Made by a program: the position numbers and the translations under genes. The notes beneath the pieces are model-generated. The model did no database searches, was not told where the DNA came from, and saw only the letters and a list, made by a program, of their open reading frames with translations. DNA of 64,000 nt from Planctomycetota bacterium (GTDB lineage: Bacteria > Planctomycetota > MHYJ01 > JACQXL01): NCBI GenBank assembly GCA_016235865.1, contig JACRIK010000012.1, positions 1-64,000 on the forward strand. The letters are read 5' to 3'. Shown piece by piece: positions 41,729 through 53,300 of the stretch (position 1 is its first letter; each line of letters starts with the position of its first letter).

Positions 41729-42157
41729 TTACTCATCAAATGATGCTTCTGTATTCAGCGCTTTATTAGCCAGTTTATCGGCGATTTTATTGTGTTCACG
41801 AGTAATTAGGTTTAATTTAATCTCGCCATGGGCTTTCATTAATTTCCTGGCCTCTATGGCCAAGGGGATAAGATGCTCGCTTTTAATCCGATAATCTCCG
41901 TTCATTTGGTTTACTAATAGTTCGCTGTCCGAATATATGTTAATATCAGCCGGTTTTTGCTTAAGCAACTTATTTAAATGCTTAAGCATCCTGATTAATG
42001 CCGTATATTCAGCCACGTTATTAGTGGTCTGGCCGATAAATTCACCCCTGCGGAGGATATCCTCACCTGAACTTTCCCTGATAAAAATACCCACGGCTGA
42101 AGGGCCCGGATTACCCCTTGAGGCCCCGTCAATATAGGCATCTATCTTAAGTTTCAT
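41729..42157 (-). CDS. Ribonuclease HI family protein
   Basis: The 142-residue protein should cut RNA in RNA-DNA hybrids. IDAYIDGASRGNPGPSAVGIFI supplies the first catalytic Asp, NVAEYTALI the Glu, IYSDSELLVNQMNG the second Asp, and REHNKIADKLANKAL the last Asp region. It is the short archaeal/YpdQ-like type that lacks the basic protrusion of E. coli RnhA. The ATG gives the expected start. Confidence 0.93.
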   Translation of the reverse strand: MKLKIDAYIDGASRGNPGPSAVGIFIRESSGEDILRRGEFIGQTTNNVAEYTALIRMLKHLNKLLKQKPADINIYSDSELLVNQMNGDYRIKSEHLIPLAIEARKLMKAHGEIKLNLITREHNKIADKLANKALNTEASFDE

Positions 42158-42234
42158 TTTTCAATGTTATAATAAACATTTTTATCTGTCAAGAATTCTT
42201 GACAGTTGCTCGTAGTAAATAAATAAATACGTAT

Positions 42235-43389
42235 ATGCGCAAGATGATTTCTACCCTTGACTGGGTTGGCAATGAAGACGGCTATCTTAAACTGATAGAC
42301 CAAACCAAACTGCCGCATAAACTTACCTACCTGAAATGCACGACTATGGAGCAGGTGGCAGATGCCATAAAGAGATTAGCGGTCCGGGGCGCGCCGGCCA
42401 TCGGCGTGGCCGCGGCGTTTGGGGCGTATCTGGGCATAAGAGGTTACAATAAGTTACATAAGGTTACAGGGGGTTACAAGAGGTTACAGGAGGAATCCAA
42501 TAAGGTTTATCAAATCTTGCTTTCCACTCGGCCAACTGCAGTCAACCTACGCTGGGCATTAGATAGAATAGACAACATGATTAAACAGGATTCAGCGGAC
42601 AATCAGTTCAATCAGCTAAATCCTGTTGTTAAAATAATTAAAGGCGTTTATAATGAGTCCCTGAAGATTCTGAAAGAAGACCGAGAGACCTGTTATAGGA
42701 TAGGACTGAATGGCGCTAAACTAATCAAGAATGGTTACCATATCCTGACCCATTGTAATGCCGGCCTGTTGGCCACAGCCGGAATCGGGACTGCGCTTGC
42801 CCCGATGTATATCGCCAAGAAGCAGGGTAGAAAATTCTCGGTTTATTCGTCAGAAACCCGGCCGGTTCTTCAAGGCGCCCGGCTGACGGTCTGGGAACTC
42901 CAGAGAAATCATATACCGGTGACCCTGATTTGTGATAATATGGTCGGGTCGTTGATGAAACAAGGTAAGATTGACCCCATTAGAACTAACGGTCGCCTAC
43001 GGCGACCTACTTCTAACGGGGTAAATATAGTCATAGTTGGGGCAGACCGGATAGCCCGGAACGGCGATACGGCCAACAAGATTGGCACCTATCAGGTGGC
43101 GCTCCTGGCACATCATCATAAGATACCGTTTTATATTGCCGCGCCTATGTCCACCTTTGATAGGAACATCAGAATAGGGAAAGACATACCTATAGAATAT
43201 CGTTCGCCTGAAGAAGTTACGCAGGTAAAGATGACAGATGAGAGAGGAAAGATGAGAGAAGTGCAAATAGCTCCACGCCATACCAGGGTCTACAATCCCG
43301 CGTTCGATGTGACTCCAGCGAAATACATATCTGGTTACATTACAGAAAGAGGAATCATTACAGCCAGACAGATACCCCGGCATTTCTAG
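42235..43389 (+). CDS. mtnA: S-methyl-5-thioribose-1-phosphate isomerase family protein
   Basis: A 384-residue member of the MtnA/eIF2B-like isomerases, acting in methionine salvage or on other ribose 1-phosphates. RLAVRGAPAIGVAAAFGAYLG, THCNAGLLATAGIGTALAPMYIA, SSETRPVLQGARLT, TLICDNMVGSLM and IVGADRIARNGDTANKIGTYQVALLA are signature parts. Residues about 247-263 (PIRTNGRLRRPTSNGV) are an insertion encoded by a 49-bp palindrome before IVGADRI. Residues about 70-88 are encoded by a 10-bp tandem repeat. The stop codon TAG lies inside a two-hairpin element. Start at ATG 42235, with little ribosome-site sequence before it. Confidence 0.9.
   Translation: MRKMISTLDWVGNEDGYLKLIDQTKLPHKLTYLKCTTMEQVADAIKRLAVRGAPAIGVAAAFGAYLGIRGYNKLHKVTGGYKRLQEESNKVYQILLSTRPTAVNLRWALDRIDNMIKQDSADNQFNQLNPVVKIIKGVYNESLKILKEDRETCYRIGLNGAKLIKNGYHILTHCNAGLLATAGIGTALAPMYIAKKQGRKFSVYSSETRPVLQGARLTVWELQRNHIPVTLICDNMVGSLMKQGKIDPIRTNGRLRRPTSNGVNIVIVGADRIARNGDTANKIGTYQVALLAHHHKIPFYIAAPMSTFDRNIRIGKDIPIEYRSPEEVTQVKMTDERGKMREVQIAPRHTRVYNPAFDVTPAKYISGYITERGIITARQIPRHF
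42443..42490 (+). repeat. 10-bp tandem repeat inside mtnA
   Basis: GTTAC recurs exactly every 10 bases five times (42443 to 42483) in units like AGGTTACAAT. Because 10 is not a multiple of 3, each unit is read in a different frame, and the gene still stays open. Confidence 0.75.
42974..43022. repeat. In-frame palindrome within mtnA
   Basis: ACCCCATTAGAA and TTCTAACGGGGT (11 of 12 paired) enclose a second perfect stem GGTCGCC/GGCGACC. The insert precedes the conserved IVGADRIA motif and keeps the frame. Confidence 0.75.
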
Positions 43390-43457
43390 AGCCAGTTGGG
43401 AACGAAGTGACTTACTGGCTCTTATCCAGCACCCCGAAAGCTTTCGGGGTGCTGGGG
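43386..43457 (-). repeat. Two-hairpin element, copy 11
   Basis: On the minus strand CAGCACCCCGAAAGCTTTCG begins a long hairpin (AGCACCCCGAAAG/CTTTCGGGGTGCT), then ATAAGAGCCAGTAAGTC, loop, AACTGGCTCTA. The end overlaps the mtnA stop codon. Confidence 0.8.
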
Positions 43458-43560
43458 ATGTAACTCCTGCCAAGTATATCACTGGATTCATTACAGAAAC
43501 AGGCATTATTCATCGTCCATAAATTTCAGGACAAATCTATCTGACCAGAAAACATCTTCT

Positions 43561-43960
43561 GGGATACCTCCCCAGGTACTACATAGGGGAATGGTATATA
43601 CCACCCAAGTATATGGGATATACTCCACAGGTATATGGGATATACTCCACAGGTATATGGGATATACCCCACAGGTATATAGGATATACCCCTTAGGTAT
43701 ATGGGATATACCCCTTAGGTATATGGGATATACCCCTCAGGTATATGGGATATGCCCCCCAGGTATATGGGATATACTCCACGGGTATATGGGATATACT
43801 CCACGGGTATATGGGATATGCCCCCCAGGTATATGGGATATACTCCACGGGTATATGGGATATGCCCCCTAGGTATATGGGATATACATCCTAAGTATAT
43901 GGGATATACCCCACAGGTATATGGGATATAGCGGGGTGGTATATGGGGAGATACCCCTTA
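43561..43960. repeat. Tandem array H: about sixteen 22-bp units
   Basis: Units of 22 bp on the pattern GTATATGGGATATACCCCAC plus AG. Each contains an inverted repeat, GGTATAT-GGG-ATATACC. Apparent reading frames across it arise from the repeat alone. Confidence 0.88.
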
Positions 43961-44325
43961 TCTTTCCTATGAGAATCAATGGTTTTAGGGCAATATCCGT
44001 ATAAATCCGGATAATCGGTGAAATCAGGGGTTATTTGGGGTTCGGATAAATACGGATTACCAAAAGGTAACAGGAATTACCAAAAGGTAACAGAAAAAGC
44101 GTAGAGCGTAGGGCGTAGAGCGTAGAGCGAATCAGGAAATACAAAATACTCATCCGCCACATATCTCATACAACATAATGTTAAATAAAGAGTTGTGGCA
44201 TTAAAGCCACTGTCTACTGTCTACTATTTACTGTTTACCTGGCTCTTTTAGCGCCATCTGGCACGTGACTTGCATATATAAGATATAGTAGAAACAGTAA
44301 AAACGCTTAAATTAGGAGATTTGTT
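43961..44325. other. Leader region of the giant gene with small repeats
   Basis: No gene is seen. ATTACCAAAAGGTAACAG occurs twice in tandem near 44057-44094, GCGTAGA/GCGTAGG four times near 44099-44129, and CACTGTCTACTGTCTACT near 44209-44230 repeats a word seen before uppS. AGGAG precedes the giant gene's ATG; no clear promoter was identified. Confidence 0.55.
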
Positions 44326-47300
44326 ATGAAATTCAAGCCAGAAAAGGGAGGAGGATGGGGTAGTGGCAATCCCGCATCGCATATCCCGAATCCCGAATCC
44401 CGTCAGAGCCAGACTCTCACTCATGCCCTCATCTCCATCGTGATGCTCTTTGTTACGGCCCTGATGGTTTATGCGGTAATCTTCACCTGGGATTTGGACC
44501 CGGCTACCCAGGGCGGATATTCGGTATCTGATTCCACGGTTATTACAGTTACGGCTTCATCCGGCGGCATAGCGGAACTGATTCAACAGGGACCTGAGCG
44601 CCGGGCCTATGACAATACAACGATCGAATATAATGCCGGGACATATCAGGCGCCGGTGCGTCTGGCGTCCTATTCCGATATAGTGGCCGGCCGGACCTAT
44701 GTTAAGTTACAGTCCCAGCCCAATGGCGGCTACTACAGCACCGGAGAATTCCAGTCGCGTAAGATGGGCGATGCCACGGTGGCTTACTCCTGGCAGTCGT
44801 TGGCCTGGAATGACAAGCGGGCGGCAGTTAGCGCGGCTGAGACCGGTCTGGGCGCTCTCTGGCGGATGGATAACGACGTCTGGGCGGATTCAACACCAGG
44901 TCCTAAAACCGGTCCGCTATCACCTTTTAATGCCCCGGTCTTCAGCGGATATACCCCTGAGTCAGCCAACGGCGAGGGTTGTTTCAACCAGGCCGGGCTG
45001 CTTAACGGCACCACTCAGTATTTGACCCGCGCCACTGACCCGGACATAGAATTCGGCCGGGGGAGTTTTACCGTGGAGTTATGGATAAAGACCGCTGATG
45101 CCGACGCGGTGATTATTCATAAGAGGAGCACGCCGATAGCCAGCTCGTGCGGTTGGGAAATCGGCATTGCCGGGACTAATCCTTATTTCAGCATCGTGAT
45201 GGATGATTACGATGCCGATTTGCTGGCCCGGGCCCATTATCTCCAGATACTGCCGGCTGGCGTGAATGTGGCCGACAATAAATGGCACCAGATTGTGGCC
45301 TACCGCAAGGCCGGGAGTTTCGGGATATATGTGGATGGTTCGTTATACAACAGCGGGGTGCTGAATAACCCGGCCCGGAATGTGGATTATAATGGCGTGG
45401 TCGTAGCCGCGGCGCCCGGACTGGTCATCGGCCGCGATGCCGAGGCCACGGCCGGCAGTTACTATGCCGGTAAGATAGACGAGGTAGCGCTTTATAAAGA
45501 TCGGGTGCTTACCGCGGATGAAGTCAGCCAGCGCTATCAGAATGGATTGGGCATCAAATATCAACTCCGCGCCTCGGACGACCCTAATTTTGTTGCTGTG
45601 AATTTTACCGGCCCGACAGGCATAGGCGATTATTATATCTCCTCTCAGTTACCACCGTCGTATGATTTTGTTGACCGTCCGGGCAAGTATTTTCAATACA
45701 AGGCAGTGTATGAAACAAGTAATACTGCAACTACGCCGATGTTGGCCGATGTGACGGTGACAGCCACTTGGGTTGGTAATAAGGTTGATGATACTCCGGA
45801 TGAATTTGATGCCGAGCGGACCAATACCACCGGAGCTTCTCTTACCAAAGGATTTCATAATCAAACAGCATATCATAATGATTATATCAGAGCCAAGCCG
45901 CGGCTTGACCTGGCCGTGGAACGTAACGGCACTGGCGCAGATGCCGAGGACGGGATTGTGGCCCTGTATGAACTGGACAGTAACAGCGGGCCGGTTAATG
46001 CGGTTGATAAGGTGGCCGGTGATAATACCGGCGCCCTGATGAACGGGGCGGCTATTGTAGCCACGCCAAAGTTTGGCGATAGTTCAGTTCAGTTGGACGG
46101 GACCAACGATTATATTGAGATTCCGCACGCCACTAATATTGCCTTTAAGTATGACCACACGATGGAGGCCTGGATCAGGCCGACGGCTCTTTTTAACTCC
46201 AGTTCAGCATCCTCTATGTGTGTCTTTGATAAGGGCGGTTATAAACTCTGGCTGGATAACAGCACCGGCAAACTGGTTTATGAATTGGAGGATTCCAGCG
46301 GCCAGGGGCAATGGACCAAGGACCTGGCGGCCCGGTATGTGGTCGCAGACTTGGGCGGCGGCGTTGACCCGTTCAATGTTTATGAGGGAATTTATCCGCT
46401 GGCTGTTTTTCAGGGTAAACTCTATGCCGCGATGTACGGAACAGCAGATAATGACGGTGATATCTTTTCTTATGACGGGACTAAATGGGAATTGGCCTGG
46501 AACCGGACAGATACAGATGCTGCGACTACAGAACTCCCAACCTCTGCCGTGGTATTCCAGAATAAACTCTATATCGGTTGGGCCAGTAATCTTACGCATA
46601 GTGGCGGCACCGCTGGAGCTGCCTGGCTTACGGTCTATGATGGAACTACCTGGACGGATATTCCTGATTATGCGGCGGCTGGTAATTCCTGGGGCGGGGC
46701 GGTCTTAGGTGCTGCGACTTATGAAGGCATCTATGCCCTGGCTGTTTATAATAATAAACTTTATATTGGCCCGGGCGCAAGTAACAACGATGATGACCTC
46801 TATGAATACAGCGGCGGCGCCTGGCCGGCCACGCTTCGGCACGCCAACGTGGATGGCGGGGCTGGCGCAAATTCAATAGTGTCACTCGCTGTATTCAGAG
46901 AACCGACTATTGGCGCAGATAGGTTATATATCGGGACCGGCAGTAATACAGCAGATGAAGCCGAAATACGCCGGACCGATGGAACTACGCTTAGCGGGGC
47001 CCTTTGGATACCGGATGCTTTTTATGGGTATAGAAGTATTAAGTCAATGTATGTTTGGAATAATAAACTATACTGTGGTTTGGGTAATGCATCTCCAGAT
47101 GCCGATTATGTTATTTATGATGGTTTAGGCGATGTCGTGTCAACACCAGGATTAGTAACTGATAACTGGAAGTTATATGGGTCAGGTAGCACCAATTATG
47201 GCGGTGTTACTGGCTATACAGCCAACCGGTTCGGTGGTTTAAACCGATTTGATTGGATTAAGCAGTTCTTTGCCTATCAAGGGCGGCTTTATGCGGTGCT

Positions 47301-50300
47301 GGGTTATGGCACAGGCGACGCCCAATTATGGTATTCAACCGATGGTTTAAACTGGACGAGAGATGAGGCACTCTTTACACAAACCGGTTTACAGTATGAG
47401 GAGTTTAGGGCCTGTATTTACGGCGGCAAGATATTCCTGGGTTTCGGCACCACGACCGGCGACCACGATGTTTTTGTTTATACTCCAGGGACGCTGCTTT
47501 ATTCCCAGAAGAATAGTTGGACGGCCGGGACCTGGTATCACGTCCAGGGGGTCTATGACCGGACCGTGGAGCGCAAGGCGTATCTGGTGGTGGACAATAA
47601 CATAGAAGCCAGCGCAGCTACCAATATGATTGTCAATGCCCCGAGCCGGCCGTTATATATCGGCGCGGATGCGGTCTATGGCAGATATTTTAACGGGCTG
47701 ATTGATGAAGTAGCGCTTTTTAATAAGGCGTATATTGGGTTTCATCCGTCTTATAATGACGGTACACCTTTGGTTTATACCTCACCGGTGATAAACGGAC
47801 CGGGCGGGACCAAGGTGAATTGGGATAAAATAGAATGGGGCGAGGACGAACGATATGGTGATGAATTGTCCCCTAATCTTACCGGTGGATTGAAGGGTTT
47901 GTGGCACCTGAATAATAACTGTAACGATGATTCCGGCAGCGGGCTAAACGGCGCGGGATTAACCACATTCAGCAGCGATTATAAATTTGCCTCGGCCGGA
48001 GTTGCCAGCGGCAGTTTTGCCGGCAGTTTTAACGGCACCAGCGATAAAATTGTTGTCCCCAATAATGCCGTTTTTACCGGCTTAAACCAGTTGACAGTGG
48101 AAGCGTGGATAAAGAACAGCACGCTTTTACCGCAATCCCTTATTGCTAAGGGCGTTAACCCGACACTGGATTTTAACCTGAAGATAAGCGCGGATGGCCG
48201 GCCGTCTTTCTGGGTATCAGACGGCGGCGCGGCGACTTCAGTTTTGGCTTACGGGCCCGATGCCAAGACGGTTACTGACGGTAGGTGGCATCATATTGCC
48301 GGCGTGTATGACGGGACCAATTTGATGGTCTATGTGGATGGTGAAAGCGGGGCCGGCGTGTATTACGGGGTGGCGCCTATAGCCAATAGCGCCTCGGCCC
48401 TCTGGATTGGCTCGGACCAGGATAGCGAGTGGTATTATACCGGCATCATAGACGAGGTGTCCTTATACAACCGGGCATTGTCAGTGGCAGAGGTATTATC
48501 ACATTATAAGAAAGGCGTGGGCCAGGAAAAATACGGCGCCCTGAAGTTCCAGGTGGATACCGGGGTCGGGTTCCGCGGCCCGGACGGCACATCTGCTACC
48601 TATTATACATATTCAGGCCAGTCCATTACCAATACCCCGGGTTCTGAGACCATCCAATACAAGGTTTATTTTGATTCCTCCAATCCGCTCTACGTCCCGC
48701 GGATGGAATATGCGTGTGTTACCGGCAAATATTATTCGGCAGCCGTTCCGAACGTCAAGAATAATATCAGCCAGACCTATACGGCCCAGATTGCCGCGGT
48801 GACCCAACAGACCAAGACAAATTCCTGGGGCGACCCGACCACCGGACAGGTCAGATACCAGTTCTCGCCTGATAACGGCGCAACCTGGTATTATTATAAT
48901 GGTAGTTGGGTTAATTGCCCCGGTCCGGTCTATACCGATGGCACCAATTTATTGAGTGATTTGAACCGGACTATCTGGGGCACTTTCCCGACCAGTCCGG
49001 GCGAGTTTAAGTGGAAGGCCTATTTGGTCTCGGACGGGCTTCAGGCCGTGGCCCTGGACAGCGTCTATTTTACGGATATCTATTTTGAGGTAAAGGAGCC
49101 GAACGGCTCAGAGACCCTGCAGGCCGGCGGCTCGTATGATATCAAATGGGATTATTCAGGCGCGGCCGGCGCTACGGTTAATCTGGAGTATAGCGTCAAT
49201 GGAAGCGGCGGACCATGGTATGTGATTAGTCCGACCGCCATGCCCAGGCCGATTGCCGATAAATTATTTACCTGGAATCCGGTAACCACGGTCGATTCCA
49301 CCACCTGCCGCATCCGGGCCACGACTGATTTGGGCCTGACCGATATGTCGGATAATAACTTCAGTATCAAGCCGACTGTTTCTTCGACTATTGATTCGGT
49401 CACCTCGCCTGCCAACGGGCAGATATATGAAGCCGGGACGACTATGCCCATTACCTGGACATATTCGCCAACTACAGGGCAATTTCCGACGGTTAAGATA
49501 GAGTATTTTGATAATGCGGTCAAGCGGCTGGATATTACCACCTCAACCGAGAACGACGGATATTATGATTGGCCGATTCCGTCTACTATTACTATCACCA
49601 ATAAGGGCAGTGTTAAGGTTTCGCTGACCGATAACTCTTCGTCAAGGTTTTCGGACGGTAATTTTATCATCAAACAGCGGATAAACGTAACCGGTAAATT
49701 CAGCGGCACCGGCGCGGGCGCGCCCTATGCTTTTGTGGTTGGGTCAACAGCCGATAACATCACCTGGACCATAGACGGCGTCCAGGCGGACGGTACGCCT
49801 GGCGCTGAGGTGGTGATTGATTACAGCCGGGATGATTTCACCTCTTTCATCTATCCCATTACCAGCACGGTTATAACCGGCACGAATTTCTATAACTGGC
49901 AGATACCGTCTGATGTCGGGCCTAATTATAATGTCAAGGTCCGGGTCAAGGCGAAATGGGCCACCTATCCGTTTGACGCCAAGGACATCAGCGATGCCGC
50001 CTTCAAGATAAAGGGCGAGATTTCATCAGTGGGCAAGCCCGGGGCCGGCGATATCCTTAAGGTGAGCGATGGTGATGTTAACACGGTCGGCGATGCCGAG
50101 ACCATTACCTTTACCAAGAAGGGTAATATATTAATTTATAAAGCAGAGATATCAACCGCCGGGCTGGGCGGCCCGTATTATAGTTTACCCATCAGTCCCA
50201 GCGCCGGGGTGGATATGGGTTCTTATATTTCCACCACCTTTGAGGTGCCGGTTACCACTTCCGCGCAGTGTGTCATCAGGATATCTGATATCGCCGATTC

Positions 50301-53300
50301 CACGGATGTCAGCGGGACCTCGTCGGCCTCGTTCTTTACCATCAGGAACCGGCTGATTCTGGATAAGACATTTATCAATGACAAGACCTTTATTGTCGGA
50401 AGCGCGACATACGGGGTTGGTAACGTCCCGATTACCTGGACCAACCGGGGCGCTATCCCGGCCGTGGAGGTGCATTATTCCAAGTTGGGCGACTTCAGCG
50501 ATGCGGTGCTCCTGCAGACCACAGACCCGAATAATAACCATAATGACCAGAACGGCTGGCTATGGACGATTGAAGACTCCCGCGATACCTTCCCGAATAA
50601 AACCGGTAAAATCAGGGTCCGGCAGGTCTCGGACACCAATGTTTATGATATCAATGATGCCCCGTTCAAGATTCGGGGACAGATTTCCGTCATTACCCCG
50701 ACCAACGGAGATATCTGGGTGGTGGGCGAGGATAGATATGTGACCTGGACCTGTCAGGGTAAGATTAACCAAGTGGAGATAAGATATACATTGGATAACG
50801 AAGGCGACGGATATCCGGTGACTCAGTCAATCGGGACTGCGCCGATTGCTTCAAGCAATGGCACGCAATATTATGGCCCCTGGACAGTACCGAACAAGAT
50901 TTATAACCAGATAAAGGTCAAGGTGTTTGATTATAACGATAATGCAGTGGAAGGCATATCCACCGGGCTGTTTACCATCAGGGGCAAGTTGGAGATAACC
51001 GAGCCGCTTTCCAACACCAAGTGGTCAGTGGGTTCTCCCGGTATTATCAACTGGAACCCGACCGGCTCCATCGGCAGTATCCAGGTGCAGTATCTGCAGA
51101 AGAATACCGATCCCTTGGTTGACGGTAACTGGACTACGATTACCACGACTGATGCATCGGCCGGCGGCTATACCTGGGGTTCGGTAGCAGATGTGATTAC
51201 GCCTTCAGCCCTGGTTCGCTTAAAACCGGCCACGCCCTGGAGGTCTAATACGGTGGTTTCAGAGCCGTTCACTATTAATTCCAAGGTTCAGGTAGGCAAG
51301 CCGGTTTTGTCTGACCCATACTTTGTATATAATACGCCGACCCAGAATAATACCTATAAAATCACCGGTACATATACCGGAACGGTCTCCAATGTAAAGA
51401 TACAATATAATGTAAACGACGGCGCCTGGCAGGATATCGGGGTTATCTCAACCACGGGAGCAAACACCTTCGGTTATGACTGGCAGGTCAGGGACAATAT
51501 TTCCGGCAACGTAAATATCCAGGTCTTGGACGCGGATACCGGACATCCGTCTTCGGAGAGTCCGGAATCATCGCAGTTTTCCATCAAAGGGTATTTGAAG
51601 GTGATGACGCCGACGGCCGGCGCGCTCTGGACCGCCCAGGAAACCAGGAGCATAGTTTGGGCCGCAGCCGGAACGCCTTTAGCCGGGCTGTTTGATAAGG
51701 TGTTGATTGACTACACCTCCAATGCCTCTTCAGGCACGCCGACCTGGACACCGATTGTTACCTTGCCGGGTATTAATAATATCTCCTCAACCGGTAATAC
51801 CTATCCGATTTCAGTGACTGATGTGGTTTCTGATGATTGCCGGATAAGGGTGGTGGGAGTTGATGCTCTGCATAGCGATGTGATAGCCGAAAGCGGGATA
51901 TTCACCATCCGGGGTTATGTGCAGGTGGTCTCGCCGACCGCGCTGGATGCGTTTACCGTGGCCCAGACACCGGTCAAGATACGGTGGAACAAGTCCAATG
52001 CGGTTAATAAAGTAGCCATATATTACCGGGCAGACGGCGGCGGTTGGCAGCCGATTGATACGGCTTATAGCGGCGGCGGCGGCTCAAACGCCTATGAATA
52101 TGACTGGACCGTTCCGGACGCCATCTCCGGCGATGTTGAGGTCCGGGTGGTTGATATGACCGATGCGACTATGGCCTCAGGCGACCGCTCAGAGTCGCTT
52201 TCCGGCTCGTTTGATATCAGGGGCAAGATAGAGGCGATTGCCGCTCCGGTCACAGACGATGCCTGGATTGTTGACAAGCAGAAAACCATCTCCTGGACCG
52301 TGACCGGCTCGGTGGCCAAGGTGATGATATATTATTCGACCGATAACTTCGCCACGGTCACCAAGACCGTGACAACGGTGGCGGTTAATGCTACGGATGT
52401 TGGCACGCCTTATGCGCATCCGACGGCCGGTTCCGGAAAAGGCACGTATCTCTGGACATTGCCGGACGATATCCAGAAGGATGTCTGGATAAAGGTCCTG
52501 CCGACCGACCCGGTGGCAACGGGATTCTGCACTCCAAAGACGTCAGGCAAGTTTAAGATTAGGGGCGAACTTAAAGTCACCCGGCCGAACTCATCTACAT
52601 ATTGGATATGCAACACCCAGGAACCGATTCAGTGGGAGGTGGTCGGTTCGGCCATCACCCGTCTGAATATCGCCTATATTGAATACAATCCTGATGACAG
52701 CGTGGCCGAGACGACCGTATTTGATACGAACGTGGTGGCGACCGATACGGTGATTGCTTTACCGAAATACGGTCGGACCTATACCTGGACTGTGGCGTCT
52801 GACCTGTCTCCTTACGACCCGAATACCAGGGTCAAGATACGCATCAGCGATGCCGGCGGCAATGCCGATGATGACGTATCTGATGCCTATTTTGAAATCA
52901 GGCCGCAGATAGTCATCAGCGCGCCCCAGACAAGCGATATCTGGTTAATATCAGATACCAAGTCCATCAGTTGGACCTGGAAAGGCCCGGCCACCACGCC
53001 GATAAAGGTGGAGTTGCAGAAAGACGGCGGTGTCTGGGAAGACCTTACGGCAGCGGTCGCTCCGGCTAATCCTCAGGCGTCTGTAGGCATAGTTAGCTGG
53101 TTGGTGCAGGACAAGATTTCTCCCAATATCAAGATTAGGGTAAGCAATGCCAATAACCCGACCAATGTCCAGAGCACCTCAGGGCAATTCACCATCCGCG
53201 GCGCGGTTAATAGTATTTCAGCGCCGGCAATTAACGAAAAGTGGGTGGTGAATGATAGTAAGAATATTGACTGGAATCAGTCAGGGACATTCCGGGTTTA

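Noticed and set aside
43591-43872. ORF of 93 codons over array H
   Set aside because: The 22-bp repeat reads open in three frames; the peptide is a 22-residue repeat without start signals.
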